A DNA stretch of 64,000 nucleotides from contig NZ_SEON01000006.1 of assembly GCF_004152845.1 (NCBI RefSeq), positions 186,001 through 250,000 on the forward strand. Direction: 5' to 3'. Below the pieces are notes generated by a model that searched no databases, was not told the DNA's origin, and saw only the letters and a program-made list of their open reading frames with translations. Origin of the DNA: Sphingobium fuliginis. GTDB taxonomy: Bacteria; Pseudomonadota; Alphaproteobacteria; Sphingomonadales; Sphingomonadaceae. This document shows, one piece after another, positions 44,437 through 53,111 of the stretch; position 1 is the first letter of the stretch; the number at the start of each line of letters is the position of its first letter. The position numbers and the translations under genes were made by a program.

Positions 44437-44639
44437 CAACTTTGTCCCTGCTGCGCCTTTTCGCCGAACGTCACGCCGGCGACGGCATAATGGTCCAAGG
44501 GGGTTTCGTTCAGGATCACGCGCACCTGGTCGGGACGCACGTCCATGGTTTCGACCGTCGCCCTGGTGAGGGCGCGGATGAAGGCCCATTTCTTTTCCAT
44601 CGAGCGGCCTTCGCCAATGACCACGGATATAATCGGCAT
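44436..44639 (-). CDS. dmpI: 4-oxalocrotonate tautomerase
   Basis: 67-aa hexameric tautomerase that isomerises 2-hydroxymuconate to 4-oxalocrotonate. Mature protein begins with proline ([18 protein letters not shown]); the arginine of GRSMEKK and RVILNE sit as in 4-OT. Start chosen at 44639, sharing one base with the dmpH stop; the longer frame enters dmpH. Confidence 0.93.
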   Translation of the reverse strand: MPIISVVIGEGRSMEKKWAFIRALTRATVETMDVRPDQVRVILNETPLDHYAVAGVTFGEKAQQGQS

Positions 44640-45424
44640 CAGTCTATCCTCACATTGATGCTGCCCATGTCCTGAAAGCGGGCGCAAACGATGTCGCCTT
44701 TCGCGATCGGCATCGCTTCCGTCGCGGCGCCGGTCAGCACCACCGAGCCGGCGGGCAATATCCGCCCCCGCTCATGGAGCCAGGCGACCAGCATCTGCAC
44801 GGCGCGGGCGGGATGGCCCAGCACCGCGCCCGAACAGGCCAGCGCCGCCGCCTCGCCGTTGATTTCCAGCACGATGCCGATGGTCGCGGGGTCGACATCA
44901 TTGGGCCGCCGCATCCGCCCGCCCATGACGAAGCGCGCGCTGGAGCCATTGTCCGCGACGACGCTCGGCAGGTCGAACCTGAACTTCTCGAACCGGCTGT
45001 CGAGGATCTCGATGGCGGGCTGGATGAAGTCCGTCGCGGCATGGACCTGATCGATGGAAACGGCCGGGCCGGACAGGTCGCGGGCCATGACATAGGCGAT
45101 TTCCCCCTCGACGCGCGGATGGATCAGCCCGGCGGTCGGCACCACGCCGCCTTCCGCATCGCATGTGTCGCGCATCAGCAGGCCGAAGCTCGGCACGTCG
45201 ACGCCCATCTGGATCATCTTGGCCCGCGAGGTGAGACCGGCCTTGTAGCCGATCAGCGCCCGGCCCCGCGCCTGCCAGCGGCGCAGGCATTCGTCCTGCA
45301 CGGCATAGCCGTCATCGACGGTCATGCCCGGATAATCGTCGGTCAGCTTCGCGATGGTGTGGCGGTTCGACTGGGCGCCGTCCACCCGGTTCGCCAGTTC
45401 GGCGATGGCTGCTGCATCAAGCAT
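44639..45424 (-). CDS. dmpH: 4-oxalocrotonate decarboxylase
   Basis: Metal-dependent decarboxylase giving 2-hydroxypent-2,4-dienoate. 261 aa, member of the hydratase/decarboxylase family. [25 protein letters not shown] and [12 protein letters not shown] resemble DmpH; the neighbouring paralogue (45417-46226) is the hydratase, and the two form a complex in the family. Overlaps it by eight bases. Which of the two is which rests on similarity pattern and order (C-E-H-I), so there is a small chance of exchange. Confidence 0.88.
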   Translation of the reverse strand: MLDAAAIAELANRVDGAQSNRHTIAKLTDDYPGMTVDDGYAVQDECLRRWQARGRALIGYKAGLTSRAKMIQMGVDVPSFGLLMRDTCDAEGGVVPTAGLIHPRVEGEIAYVMARDLSGPAVSIDQVHAATDFIQPAIEILDSRFEKFRFDLPSVVADNGSSARFVMGGRMRRPNDVDPATIGIVLEINGEAAALACSGAVLGHPARAVQMLVAWLHERGRILPAGSVVLTGAATEAMPIAKGDIVCARFQDMGSINVRID

Positions 45425-46226
45425 CGGCGGTCCTCCGGCCGAAGGTCAGGGAACAATCGCCGATCCCGCCGATGCGCATGGCGATATGGTCGCCCTCGCC
45501 CACCGGGAACATCGGCCCCAGCGCGCCGGACAGGATCACCTCCCCGGCCAGGAAGGGCATGTCGAGCCGGCCCAGCGTATTGGCGAGCCAGGCGACCGCA
45601 TTGGCGGGCGATCCCTGCACGGCCGCGCCCACGCCCACGGCCACCTGCTCGCCATTGCGTTCCGCCCACATGCCGGCCAGCGCCAGATCCACGTCGCGCG
45701 GATCGATCTTCTCGCGGCCCAGCGCATAGACGCCGCAGGAGGCGTTGTCGGCCACCGTGTCCTGGATGCGGATGTCCCAGTTCGTGATGCGGCTGTCGAC
45801 GATCTCGAAACAGGCGCGGACATGGTCCGTCGCCGCCAGCACGTCCGCCGCCGTGACGCCCGGGCCTTTCAGGTCGCGTTTCAGGACGAAGGCGATCTCC
45901 GCCTCCGCCTTGGGCTGGATCAGCGCTTCGATCGGGACGGTCGCGCCATCGTCATAGGCCATGGCGCTGGTCAATATGCCGAAGTCCGGTTCGAACACGC
46001 CGATGGCGTTCTGCACGGCCCGGGAGGTGACGCCGATCTTCTTGCCGACGACCGTCTCGCCCGCGGCGACGCGCCGCCCGATCATGCGGGCCTGGATGTG
46101 GTAGGCATCGACGATGGTGATGCCCGGCACCCGGTCCCGCAGATTGGGGACAGTCGCGCCGGCGACCAGCGCCTCGTACAGTTCGTCGCCGTGCCGGGCG
46201 ATGGCGGCCGCGTCCAGCACGGTCAC
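45417..46226 (-). CDS. dmpE: 2-hydroxypent-2,4-dienoate hydratase
   Basis: Hydrates 2-hydroxypentadienoate to 4-hydroxy-2-oxovalerate. 269 aa, starting at a GTG that overlaps the dmpC stop. VGKKIGVTSRAVQN, LIQPKAEAEIAFVLKRDLKG and VADNASCGVYALG fit the hydratase. Paralogous to the adjacent dmpH product, with which it is expected to associate. Confidence 0.9.
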   Translation of the reverse strand: MTVLDAAAIARHGDELYEALVAGATVPNLRDRVPGITIVDAYHIQARMIGRRVAAGETVVGKKIGVTSRAVQNAIGVFEPDFGILTSAMAYDDGATVPIEALIQPKAEAEIAFVLKRDLKGPGVTAADVLAATDHVRACFEIVDSRITNWDIRIQDTVADNASCGVYALGREKIDPRDVDLALAGMWAERNGEQVAVGVGAAVQGSPANAVAWLANTLGRLDMPFLAGEVILSGALGPMFPVGEGDHIAMRIGGIGDCSLTFGRRTADA

Positions 46227-47665
46227 AGCTTCACGCAGATGTTGCGCAGCTCGGTATAGAATTCGAGGCTGTGGACCCCGCCTTCCCGGCCGATGCCGCT
46301 ATGCCCGGTGCCGCCGAAGGGCGTGCGCAGGTCGCGCAGGAACCAGCTGTTGACCCAGGTGATGCCCACGTCGACCTCCGCCGCGACGCGGTGCGCGCGC
46401 GACAGGTCCCGCGTGAAGATGGCGGTGGAAAGGCCGTAATCGGTCGCATTGGCGACGGCGATGGCCTCCTCCTCGCTGTCGAAGGGGCGGATGTGGCAGC
46501 AGGGACCGAAAATCTCCTCGTTCCAGACCGACGCCTCGTCCGCCAGGCCGGTCCAGATCGTCGGCTGCACCCAATGGCCGCCCGAAAGTTCCTCGGGCAT
46601 GGTCGGCACGCCGCCGCCGGTCACGACACTCGCGCCCTCCGCCACGGCCTTTTCATAATAGGACAGCACCTTTTCGCGGTGCTCGGCGGAGATGAGCGGG
46701 CCCAAGGTCGCGCCGGGCCTGAGCGCCTCCGCCTTTTCCTTGAGACCCGCGACCAGCGCCTCGAACAGCGGCCGCTCGACCAACACCCGCTCGGTGCCCA
46801 GGCACACCTGCCCGCAATTGAGGAAGACGGATCGGCCCAGCGCCTCCAGCGTCACGTCGAGATCGGCGTCGGCGAAGACGATCGCGCTGTTCTTGCCGCC
46901 CAATTCGAAGGACACGTCACGCAGGCCATGCGCCGCCGCCTGCATGATGGCGGTGCCGGTGCGCGTCTCCCCCGTGAAGGTGATCGCGTCGACGCCCGGA
47001 TGCTGGGTCAGATATCCGCCCGCGCTGTCCGGGCCGAAGCCGTGGACGACATTATAGACGCCCGCGGGCACGCCCGCATCGTTCATCACCTCGCCCAGCA
47101 GGGTCGCGGTGCCCGGCGTCTCCTCCGACGGCTTCACGATCACGCTGTTGCCGCAGGCGAGCGCCGGCGCGACCTTCCACGTCATCAGCAGCAGCGGCGC
47201 GTTCCATGGGCAGATGACGCCGATCACCCCCTTGGGCTTGCGGATCGCATAGTTGAGCGCGCCCCGCCCGTCCGGAGTCGGCGTCTGGAAGCTCTCGGTC
47301 GCGACATTCTTCACAACGTCGGCGAAGATCCGGAAATTGGCCGCGCCGCGCGGGATGAAGGCATGTTCCATCATCGACCGGGGCTGGCCGGTATCGGCCA
47401 TTTCCGCCGCCACGAAATCGTCGAAGCGCCGGACGATGCCGTCCGCGACGGCCCGCATCAGGTCGGACCGATCGTCCACCGTCAGCCTTGCCCAGGGGCC
47501 CTTCTGCGCCGCCCGCGCCGCCTGCACCGCCAGGTCGATTTCGGCGCGGCCGCCCTCATGCACATGGCCGATCAGCGCGCCATCGCTGGGCCGATATTTG
47601 GGGAAAGTCCTGCCGGACGTTCCGTGCGTGAAGGTTCCGTCGATGAAATGCTGGAAATGCGCCAA
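46223..47665 (-). CDS. dmpC: 2-hydroxymuconic semialdehyde dehydrogenase
   Basis: NAD-dependent oxidation of the ring-cleavage product to 2-hydroxymuconate, the entry to the 4-oxalocrotonate branch. 480 aa. Aldehyde-dehydrogenase motifs: FELGGKNSAIVF, catalytic cysteine in NCGQVCLGTERVL, and the general-base glutamate region SFELGGK. The start codon is TTG at 47665 with GGAGAGG just upstream; the ATG nearby is out of frame. First gene of the leftward meta operon and divergent from a LysR regulator. Confidence 0.96.
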   Translation of the reverse strand: MAHFQHFIDGTFTHGTSGRTFPKYRPSDGALIGHVHEGGRAEIDLAVQAARAAQKGPWARLTVDDRSDLMRAVADGIVRRFDDFVAAEMADTGQPRSMMEHAFIPRGAANFRIFADVVKNVATESFQTPTPDGRGALNYAIRKPKGVIGVICPWNAPLLLMTWKVAPALACGNSVIVKPSEETPGTATLLGEVMNDAGVPAGVYNVVHGFGPDSAGGYLTQHPGVDAITFTGETRTGTAIMQAAAHGLRDVSFELGGKNSAIVFADADLDVTLEALGRSVFLNCGQVCLGTERVLVERPLFEALVAGLKEKAEALRPGATLGPLISAEHREKVLSYYEKAVAEGASVVTGGGVPTMPEELSGGHWVQPTIWTGLADEASVWNEEIFGPCCHIRPFDSEEEAIAVANATDYGLSTAIFTRDLSRAHRVAAEVDVGITWVNSWFLRDLRTPFGGTGHSGIGREGGVHSLEFYTELRNICVKL

Positions 47666-47739
47666 CTGTCCTCTCCATGTCGTTGCCTGACCTTCTAACG
47701 AAGGATAGCCTTACCCAATAATACTGTTTTATACGCTTT

Positions 47740-47762
47740 GAGATACCTGTAAGGCATATCTC
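47740..47762. promoter_or_regulatory. LysR-type operator between dmpC and the LysR gene
   Basis: GAGATA-N11-TATCTC, a perfect inverted repeat with the T-N11-A spacing of LysR boxes, 24 bases upstream of the LysR start and 75 bases upstream of dmpC. It sits in a 121-base AT-rich intergenic region with plausible promoters both ways. Confidence 0.7.
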
Positions 47763-47786
47763 GACCAGCATCGAAAGGCGCAAGAC

Positions 47787-48713
47787 ATGTTCGCGAACCG
47801 CATCGACATCCGCCACCTGCGCTATTTCGTGGAGACCGTGCGCCATGGCAGCATCCGGGGCGCATCCCAGGAACTCCATCTGTCCCAGCCGCCGCTGACC
47901 CGCCAGATCCAGTATCTGGAGGAAGTGCTGGGCGTGTCCCTGCTGGTGCGCAAGCGTCATGGCGTCGAACCCACCGCCGCCGGGCAGGCCCTCTATACGG
48001 AGGCGGTCAACATCCTGAACCTGGTGGAGCAGGCCTGCGCCACGACGCAACTGATCGGTCAGGGCGCGCTCGGCCGGCTGGACGTGGGCGTGTTCGGGTC
48101 CGCCGTGCTCGACATCGTGCCGCGCATCGTGCTCGATTTCCGAAAGCGCTATCCCAATGTCGAGGTGATCCTGCACAATATGGACCGCGACACGCAGGTG
48201 AAGGCGTTGCAGGAACGGCGGATCGCCATCGGCTTCAACCGATTCTTCCTGGAATATCCCGGACTGCAATGGGAAACCGTGGTGCACGAGCCGATGATCA
48301 TCGCCATGCCGCGCAACCACAGGCTGGCGGGCCGCGCATCCATCGCCCTGTCGGACCTGGCGGGGGAACCGATGATCTTCTATCCCCGCGCCAGCCAGTC
48401 GGGCGGGTTCAGCAATTTCCTGCTGCGCGCCTTTCACGACCTCAACATCGAACCCAATGTCGTGCAGACGGTCGACGACGTGGTGACGGCCGTCGCCTTC
48501 GTGTCGAGCGGCGTGGGACTGGCGGCGGCGGTGGAATCGGCGCGGACGCTGCAATTGCCGGACGTGGTCTATGTACCGCTGGCCGAAGATGACGGTCCGG
48601 CCGCGTTCGACCTGTGCATGATCTACCGCTCCGGCGACGAATCGCCGCTGATCGACGGTTTCCGGCAGGCGGTGAAGACGGTGACGGAACGGCCGTCCGA
48701 CCACGGCCGTTGA
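47787..48713 (+). CDS. LysR-family regulator divergent from the meta-cleavage operon
   Basis: 308 aa. N-terminal helix-turn-helix LRYFVETVRHGSIRGASQELHLSQPPLTRQ, followed by a substrate-binding domain with GVFGSAVLDIVPRIVLDF. Belongs to the CatR/BenM/ClcR-like aromatic branch by general pattern. It probably activates dmpC-E-H-I-F-G and downstream genes through the GAGATA-N11-TATCTC site. The inducer could be a muconate-type intermediate. This gives the lower pathway a control system separate from the sigma-54 circuit of phenol hydroxylase. Confidence 0.92.
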   Translation: MFANRIDIRHLRYFVETVRHGSIRGASQELHLSQPPLTRQIQYLEEVLGVSLLVRKRHGVEPTAAGQALYTEAVNILNLVEQACATTQLIGQGALGRLDVGVFGSAVLDIVPRIVLDFRKRYPNVEVILHNMDRDTQVKALQERRIAIGFNRFFLEYPGLQWETVVHEPMIIAMPRNHRLAGRASIALSDLAGEPMIFYPRASQSGGFSNFLLRAFHDLNIEPNVVQTVDDVVTAVAFVSSGVGLAAAVESARTLQLPDVVYVPLAEDDGPAAFDLCMIYRSGDESPLIDGFRQAVKTVTERPSDHGR

Positions 48714-48729
48714 TTTCCGGCGGGGCCCT

Positions 48730-50469
48730 TCATCCGCCCCGCCGCCCCTTCCAATATTGCACCTGCGCGCGCGTCATGCCCAGCGCGGCGGCGGCGGCGC
48801 TGACATTGCCGCCGCTGCGGCACAGGGCGGCCGCAATCAGTTGATCCGCGATCTGTTGCTGGCTGAGTCCGCTGTCGAGCAGCATCGCGCCGACATCCTG
48901 CTCAGCGCCCCTGCCATGCTGGCGAAAACGGCGCGCGACGAAATCGCGGAACGGGTCGGGCACGAAGCCGTCTGTCCGGTTGCCCACGCCCAGCGTCAGA
49001 TGGTGCAGGCCGATCGCCTCCCCGTCCGCCGCCAGGATGACGCCCCGCTCCACCAGATTCTCCATCTCGCGGATATTGCCCGGCCAGCCATAGTCGTGGA
49101 AGGCGCGGACGACCTCCGCCTCCAGGCGCAGCAGGCCGCGGCCGTGCCGCTGGCAGAGGCGGGCAAGGAAATGATTGGCCAGCACCGGGATGTCCGCCCG
49201 GCGCTCCCGCAGCGGCGGGATATAGACGGGAAAGGGACTCAGCCGGTGGAACAGGTCGGCGCGGAAACGGCCCGCCTCCATCTCGGCGCGCAGGTCGGCA
49301 TTGGTGGCGGCGATCAGGCGGACGTCGGCGGTCAGCGTCTTCGTCCCGCCCACCCGCTCATAATCGCCGTCCTGCAAAACGCGCAGCAGCTTGCCCTGCG
49401 CGGCGAGGGACAGCGTGCCGATCTCATCGAGGAACAGGGTGCCGCCGGCGGCCCGCTCGAACCGGCCGGGGCGTGTCGCGACAGCGCCGGTGAAGGCGCC
49501 CTTCTCCACCCCGAACAATTCCGCCTCCAGCAATGTCTCCGGAATGGCGGCGCAATTGACCGCGACGATCGGCCTGTCGGCGCGCCGGCTGCGCTTGTGC
49601 AGTTCGCGCGCGAACACTTCCTTGCCGACGCCGCTTTCGCCCAGGAACAGCACGGGCGCCATGGTGGGCGCGACCTTGTCCACCAGATGCAGCACCGTGT
49701 TGAAGCCGGACGACGCGCCCACGATCGCGCGCGCGCCCATATGCAGGTCCACGTCCACCGGCCCTGCGCTGTCCGGCGGCACCGGTCGACGGCTGTAGGT
49801 GTCGGCGCGGAACCAGCGCAGTTCGGCGTCGGCGTCCGGCCATTCATCCGCCGGCCGCCCGACCAGATAACAGCGGTCATGCCCCATCGCGATGCATTCC
49901 AGTTCGCGGAACACCATCGGCCGGCCGAAGAAGGTGGAGGCATAGCCCGATGCATATCCCGCCTGCTGCCATCCCGCCGGATGCGCGCCGATGCCCATTT
50001 CCTGCACATGGGACGCGCATTCCGCCGAATTGTGCCAGACATATTCGCCGTAGAAACGCCCGGCCTCGAAATCCGCCTCGAACGCCAGTTCCTCGACCTG
50101 CACGGCCCCCTTCAGCGCATGGAATTGCGGACCGGCGCGATAGATGTCCTCCAGGCTGCCGCGATGCCGCAATTCCTGCGCGAGCTGCGCATCCGCGACG
50201 CCGGTGCCATAGCCGATGCGCGACATCAGCATGCGCGCGCTTTCATAGCCTAGCGCGCGCACCAGTTCGCGCCGCAACTGGCCCAGGACGATGTCGTCGA
50301 CCAGCAGCATCCGCCGCTTGCCCAGGCGGATCTCCGCGCTTGCCGGGTCGAAATGGAAGCTGTCGCGCAGGTCGGCAAGGTCGCGGTCCCCGGTGGGCGC
50401 GACTCCGCCATCGTGAAATGCGGTCCCCAGTCCCGACTTGCCCGATGTCGATCCGCCTGCCCGCGCCAC
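48730..50469 (-). CDS. Second DmpR/XylR-type sigma-54-dependent activator
   Basis: 579 aa from the GTG at 50469, preceded by AGGAG; the longer frame runs through the Rieske gene and is rejected. Domains: XylR_N (about 35-135), V4R with [17 protein letters not shown]+ ATPase with GESGVGKE, an intact GAFTGA loop and [10 protein letters not shown], and a C-terminal Fis-like helix-turn-helix ([16 protein letters not shown]). Paralogue of the regulator at 30189 but clearly divergent in the sensor, so probably a different aromatic effector. Divergent from a Rieske oxygenase preceded by a consensus sigma-54 promoter, its likely target. It ends convergent with the LysR gene. Confidence 0.93.
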   Translation of the reverse strand: MARAGGSTSGKSGLGTAFHDGGVAPTGDRDLADLRDSFHFDPASAEIRLGKRRMLLVDDIVLGQLRRELVRALGYESARMLMSRIGYGTGVADAQLAQELRHRGSLEDIYRAGPQFHALKGAVQVEELAFEADFEAGRFYGEYVWHNSAECASHVQEMGIGAHPAGWQQAGYASGYASTFFGRPMVFRELECIAMGHDRCYLVGRPADEWPDADAELRWFRADTYSRRPVPPDSAGPVDVDLHMGARAIVGASSGFNTVLHLVDKVAPTMAPVLFLGESGVGKEVFARELHKRSRRADRPIVAVNCAAIPETLLEAELFGVEKGAFTGAVATRPGRFERAAGGTLFLDEIGTLSLAAQGKLLRVLQDGDYERVGGTKTLTADVRLIAATNADLRAEMEAGRFRADLFHRLSPFPVYIPPLRERRADIPVLANHFLARLCQRHGRGLLRLEAEVVRAFHDYGWPGNIREMENLVERGVILAADGEAIGLHHLTLGVGNRTDGFVPDPFRDFVARRFRQHGRGAEQDVGAMLLDSGLSQQQIADQLIAAALCRSGGNVSAAAAALGMTRAQVQYWKGRRGG

Positions 50470-50479
50470 GCCCCACTCC

Positions 50480-50495
50480 TGTCGATTATTCGACA
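50480..50495. promoter_or_regulatory. Candidate enhancer palindrome for the second activator
   Basis: TGTCGA-TTAT-TCGACA, 16 bases with perfect 6-bp arms, just upstream of the regulator ribosome site and about 155 bases upstream of the Rieske sigma-54 promoter. The distance suits a XylR-class enhancer, and binding could also repress the regulator gene itself. Arms equal those of the dmpK enhancers in reversed order. Confidence 0.6.
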
Positions 50496-50523
50496 ACCAT
50501 AGGGGAAGAAGCAGATGATTTTC

Positions 50524-50540
50524 AACAGTCCGATCCTGTT
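50524..50540. promoter_or_regulatory. Second inverted repeat in the Rieske control region
   Basis: AACAG-N7-CTGTT, 5-bp arms, about 110 bases upstream of the sigma-54 promoter. Weak alone, but it lies in the expected enhancer zone. Confidence 0.3.
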
Positions 50541-50649
50541 CCACCCCCATACAGGTGGTCGTGCGCGGCATGTCCTTCCCACCCCTTGTCCGGGAAGAAC
50601 GGGATTTCGGCCCGCTTATGCGGAACGGACGGGGCGGAGACGCGCAATC

Positions 50650-50665
50650 TGGCACGCTGCTTGCT
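50650..50665 (+). promoter_or_regulatory. Consensus sigma-54 promoter of the Rieske oxygenase gene
   Basis: TGGCACG-CTGC-TTGCT matches the -24/-12 consensus exactly, with GG and GC 12 bases apart. Expected start about 12 bases downstream, giving a ~42-base leader to the ATG at 50719. Confidence 0.93.
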
Positions 50666-50718
50666 GAACGATCCGCATCAGCCGCCATCCGTGCGGCGAC
50701 CATGGGAAAAGGATCATC

Positions 50719-51792
50719 ATGTCTGCAAAGAGCCTGTATCTCAAGCGCGCCTGGTACGTCGCCGCCCTCTCCAGCGAAGTCGATGCGACGCAGCTTTTCC
50801 ACCGCCGGATATTGGGCATGTCGATCCTGATCTACCGCGATGCGCGGGGAGAGGCGGTCGCCCTTCAGGACCGCTGCCCGCACCGTTTCGCCCCGCTTTC
50901 CATGGGCAGCCGGGTGGGCGACGCCATCGCCTGCCCCTATCATGGACTGCGGTTCGACGCGGGCGGGCATTGCGTCCACAACCCGCACGGCCGCGGCCAA
51001 TTGCCCAAGGGACAGGTCGTGCGCAGCTTTCCGCTGATCGAACGGCACGGTTTCCTGTGGATCTGGATGGCGGAGGAGGCCGCCGATCCCGCGCTGCTGC
51101 CCGACTTCGCGCCGCTGGACGAGGGCCATGCCAACGGCGTCGGCCACACCTATATGAAGTTGCCGGTCGATTACCGGCTGATCCTGGACAATGTCATGGA
51201 CCTCAGCCATGTCGACTACGTCCATGGCGAGATCATCACGACGCGCGGACAATTGTCGCCGCTGATCCCGCAGGTGGAGGAAACGGACCACAGCGTTTCG
51301 GCCAGTTGGGACTACAGCCAGACCCCGCCCATCGGAATCTTCGCCCCCTTCCTGCCCCGCCCGGAGGAGACGGCGCGGCACAGCATCCGCGTCACATGGA
51401 CGGCGCCCGCCAATATCCAGTTGTCGATCGCGGCCGCGCAGGACGATGTGCCCTTCGAACAGGGCGTCAGCCAATATGACCTGCACAGCTGCACGCCCGG
51501 CGACGAGAATGAGACCCATTATTTCTTCGCCACGCGCCGGAACCATGCGGAAGAGGATGGAGACTATAACAGGTTCAAGACGGCGGCCATGCACGCGGCG
51601 TTCGAGACGGAAGATGGCCCCATCATCGCCGCGAGCCAAAGGGAGATGGGGGGCGAGGAATTCTTCGACCTCAAACCCATGCTGCTGTCCAACGATCTGG
51701 CGGCCGTGAAGGTACGCCGACAGCTGCAACGGGCGATAGATAATGAAAATGCGACTTCAAGTGGATGGGGCCGCGCCGTTGCCCGGTCCTGA
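50719..51792 (+). CDS. Rieske non-haem iron oxygenase, VanA-like
   Basis: 357-aa oxygenase. Rieske 2Fe-2S ligands C53-x-H55 (DRCPHRFAP) and C72-x2-H75 (CPYHG). Mononuclear iron site in [13 protein letters not shown] (N157, D160, H163, H168). Short length and pattern resemble vanillate O-demethylase oxygenase and related aromatic demethylases or dealkylases rather than ring-dihydroxylating alpha subunits. No reductase is adjacent, so it uses one encoded elsewhere. Under a sigma-54 promoter and next to an aromatic-responsive activator. Substrate is probably a methoxy- or carboxy-aromatic; not certain. Confidence 0.92.
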   Translation: MSAKSLYLKRAWYVAALSSEVDATQLFHRRILGMSILIYRDARGEAVALQDRCPHRFAPLSMGSRVGDAIACPYHGLRFDAGGHCVHNPHGRGQLPKGQVVRSFPLIERHGFLWIWMAEEAADPALLPDFAPLDEGHANGVGHTYMKLPVDYRLILDNVMDLSHVDYVHGEIITTRGQLSPLIPQVEETDHSVSASWDYSQTPPIGIFAPFLPRPEETARHSIRVTWTAPANIQLSIAAAQDDVPFEQGVSQYDLHSCTPGDENETHYFFATRRNHAEEDGDYNRFKTAAMHAAFETEDGPIIAASQREMGGEEFFDLKPMLLSNDLAAVKVRRQLQRAIDNENATSSGWGRAVARS

Positions 51793-51873
51793 ACCAAAAT
51801 AGTCGGGCGGCGCCGGGATTTCGCGCTTCATCGGCAAGAAGCGCCGGGCGTCAGGCGCGAAAACAGGTCGGCA

Positions 51874-52890
51874 TCAGGGATTTACTTCCGGGCGGGCGGC
51901 AAGTTCGCCTTCCCCTGCCGGCAGGGGCGGCGGCATCAACTCCCGGATCACGCCCCAATAGCTCTGCGTGACGTGCGCTTCCGCCGCATAGACCGGATCG
52001 GTCATCAGATGCGCGTGCAGCCGGCGCAGATTGGGCCAGGGCACCGACGGGAACAGATGATGTTCCAGGTGATAGCTCACGTTGAAGGGCGCGATCAGGA
52101 ACCTGTCGAGCAGGGTGGGGATGACCGTGCGCGTGCCCTTCAGCTCGCTTTCGTCGGAGACGCCGTTATGCTCCGCCATTGCCCGGATCCGATTGAAGAC
52201 ATTCGCCCAGATGAACTGCGGGATCAGCAGGAGCCCCAATATCTTCCAGCGATAGGGCGACAACAGGATCAGGCCGTAGAAGAGCAGCGCCCACAGCACA
52301 TAGCGGATGCGCAGGCCCAGGGGAAAATCATAACCGAAGCGCCGGGGATTGTGGAAATTGGCGAAGGGCGCCCAGACGCGGCTGTCCCGCGCCATGCGAT
52401 AGAGGTTGAGGCCGGTCACGCTGCGGACCAGCAGCCAGGCCATGGCAGCCGCGCTTTTCGGGAAATGCTGGTCGGGATCCCGCCGTTGGACACGATAATC
52501 GCGGTCGCGCAGCGTGTTGGTGTAGCGGTGGTGATGCAGGTGATTGGCACGGTACAGGTCGACGCTGAAGCCGAGCGGATAGGCGACGAATATGTCCCCT
52601 ATCAGGTCGTTGAGGCGCCGGTTGCTGAACAGCATGCCGTGACATGCATCGTGCATCATCACCGCCAGGCACTGAATGCGCGTTCCGATGACGATGCCGG
52701 CCAGCAGGTAAACCGGAATTCGGTCGACATGGATGGCGATCGCCCCGGCGCCGATCGCTATTGCCCATTGGAGGACGAGCAGCAGAGCGTTGCGGCGATC
52801 GTCGATGACGGAAAGATCGCGGATCAGCGCCAAAGTGCCCCGCCGCGAATATCGATAGCCGGGGGGACGCTCCTTGGCGCTTTCTTCCAT
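51874..52890 (-). CDS. Fatty-acid-desaturase-family membrane di-iron protein
   Basis: 338 aa with four to five membrane segments. Three histidine boxes: HDACH (H80, H84), HLHHH (H117, H120, H121) and HLEHH (H274, H277, H278). These bind a di-iron centre that desaturates or hydroxylates acyl chains or other hydrophobic substrates. Similar proteins include acyl-lipid desaturases and carotenoid or alkane hydroxylase relatives. It ends convergent with the Rieske gene (81-base gap). Context does not define the substrate. Confidence 0.88.
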   Translation of the reverse strand: MEESAKERPPGYRYSRRGTLALIRDLSVIDDRRNALLLVLQWAIAIGAGAIAIHVDRIPVYLLAGIVIGTRIQCLAVMMHDACHGMLFSNRRLNDLIGDIFVAYPLGFSVDLYRANHLHHHRYTNTLRDRDYRVQRRDPDQHFPKSAAAMAWLLVRSVTGLNLYRMARDSRVWAPFANFHNPRRFGYDFPLGLRIRYVLWALLFYGLILLSPYRWKILGLLLIPQFIWANVFNRIRAMAEHNGVSDESELKGTRTVIPTLLDRFLIAPFNVSYHLEHHLFPSVPWPNLRRLHAHLMTDPVYAAEAHVTQSYWGVIRELMPPPLPAGEGELAARPEVNP

Positions 52891-53111
52891 GGGAGTAGGT
52901 CTCCGAATGCAACATCAAACCGTCGCGGACGCTATGATCGGTGCGATCCGGCGTCAAGCTCGCTCCTGATGCGGGCGCTCGCGCAGCGCATCGGATCGCC
53001 CGCCGCCGCGGGCCAGTTTTCCTGAAGGGCGGACAACCGGTCCATCGCGCCCGTTCCACAAAAGGTCGGCGCGGCGATTGCCGCCATGCCGGATGGTGAT
53101 AAGGATGGCTT

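Noticed and set aside
47666-47786. Sigma-54 promoter for dmpC
   Set aside because: No GG-N10-GC spaced element on either strand in the gap; the LysR box is the visible control site.
50470-51729. Extension of the second sigma-54 activator to 999 residues
   Set aside because: It would run antisense through the Rieske gene and its promoter; the GTG at 50469 has an AGGAG and yields normal domain limits.
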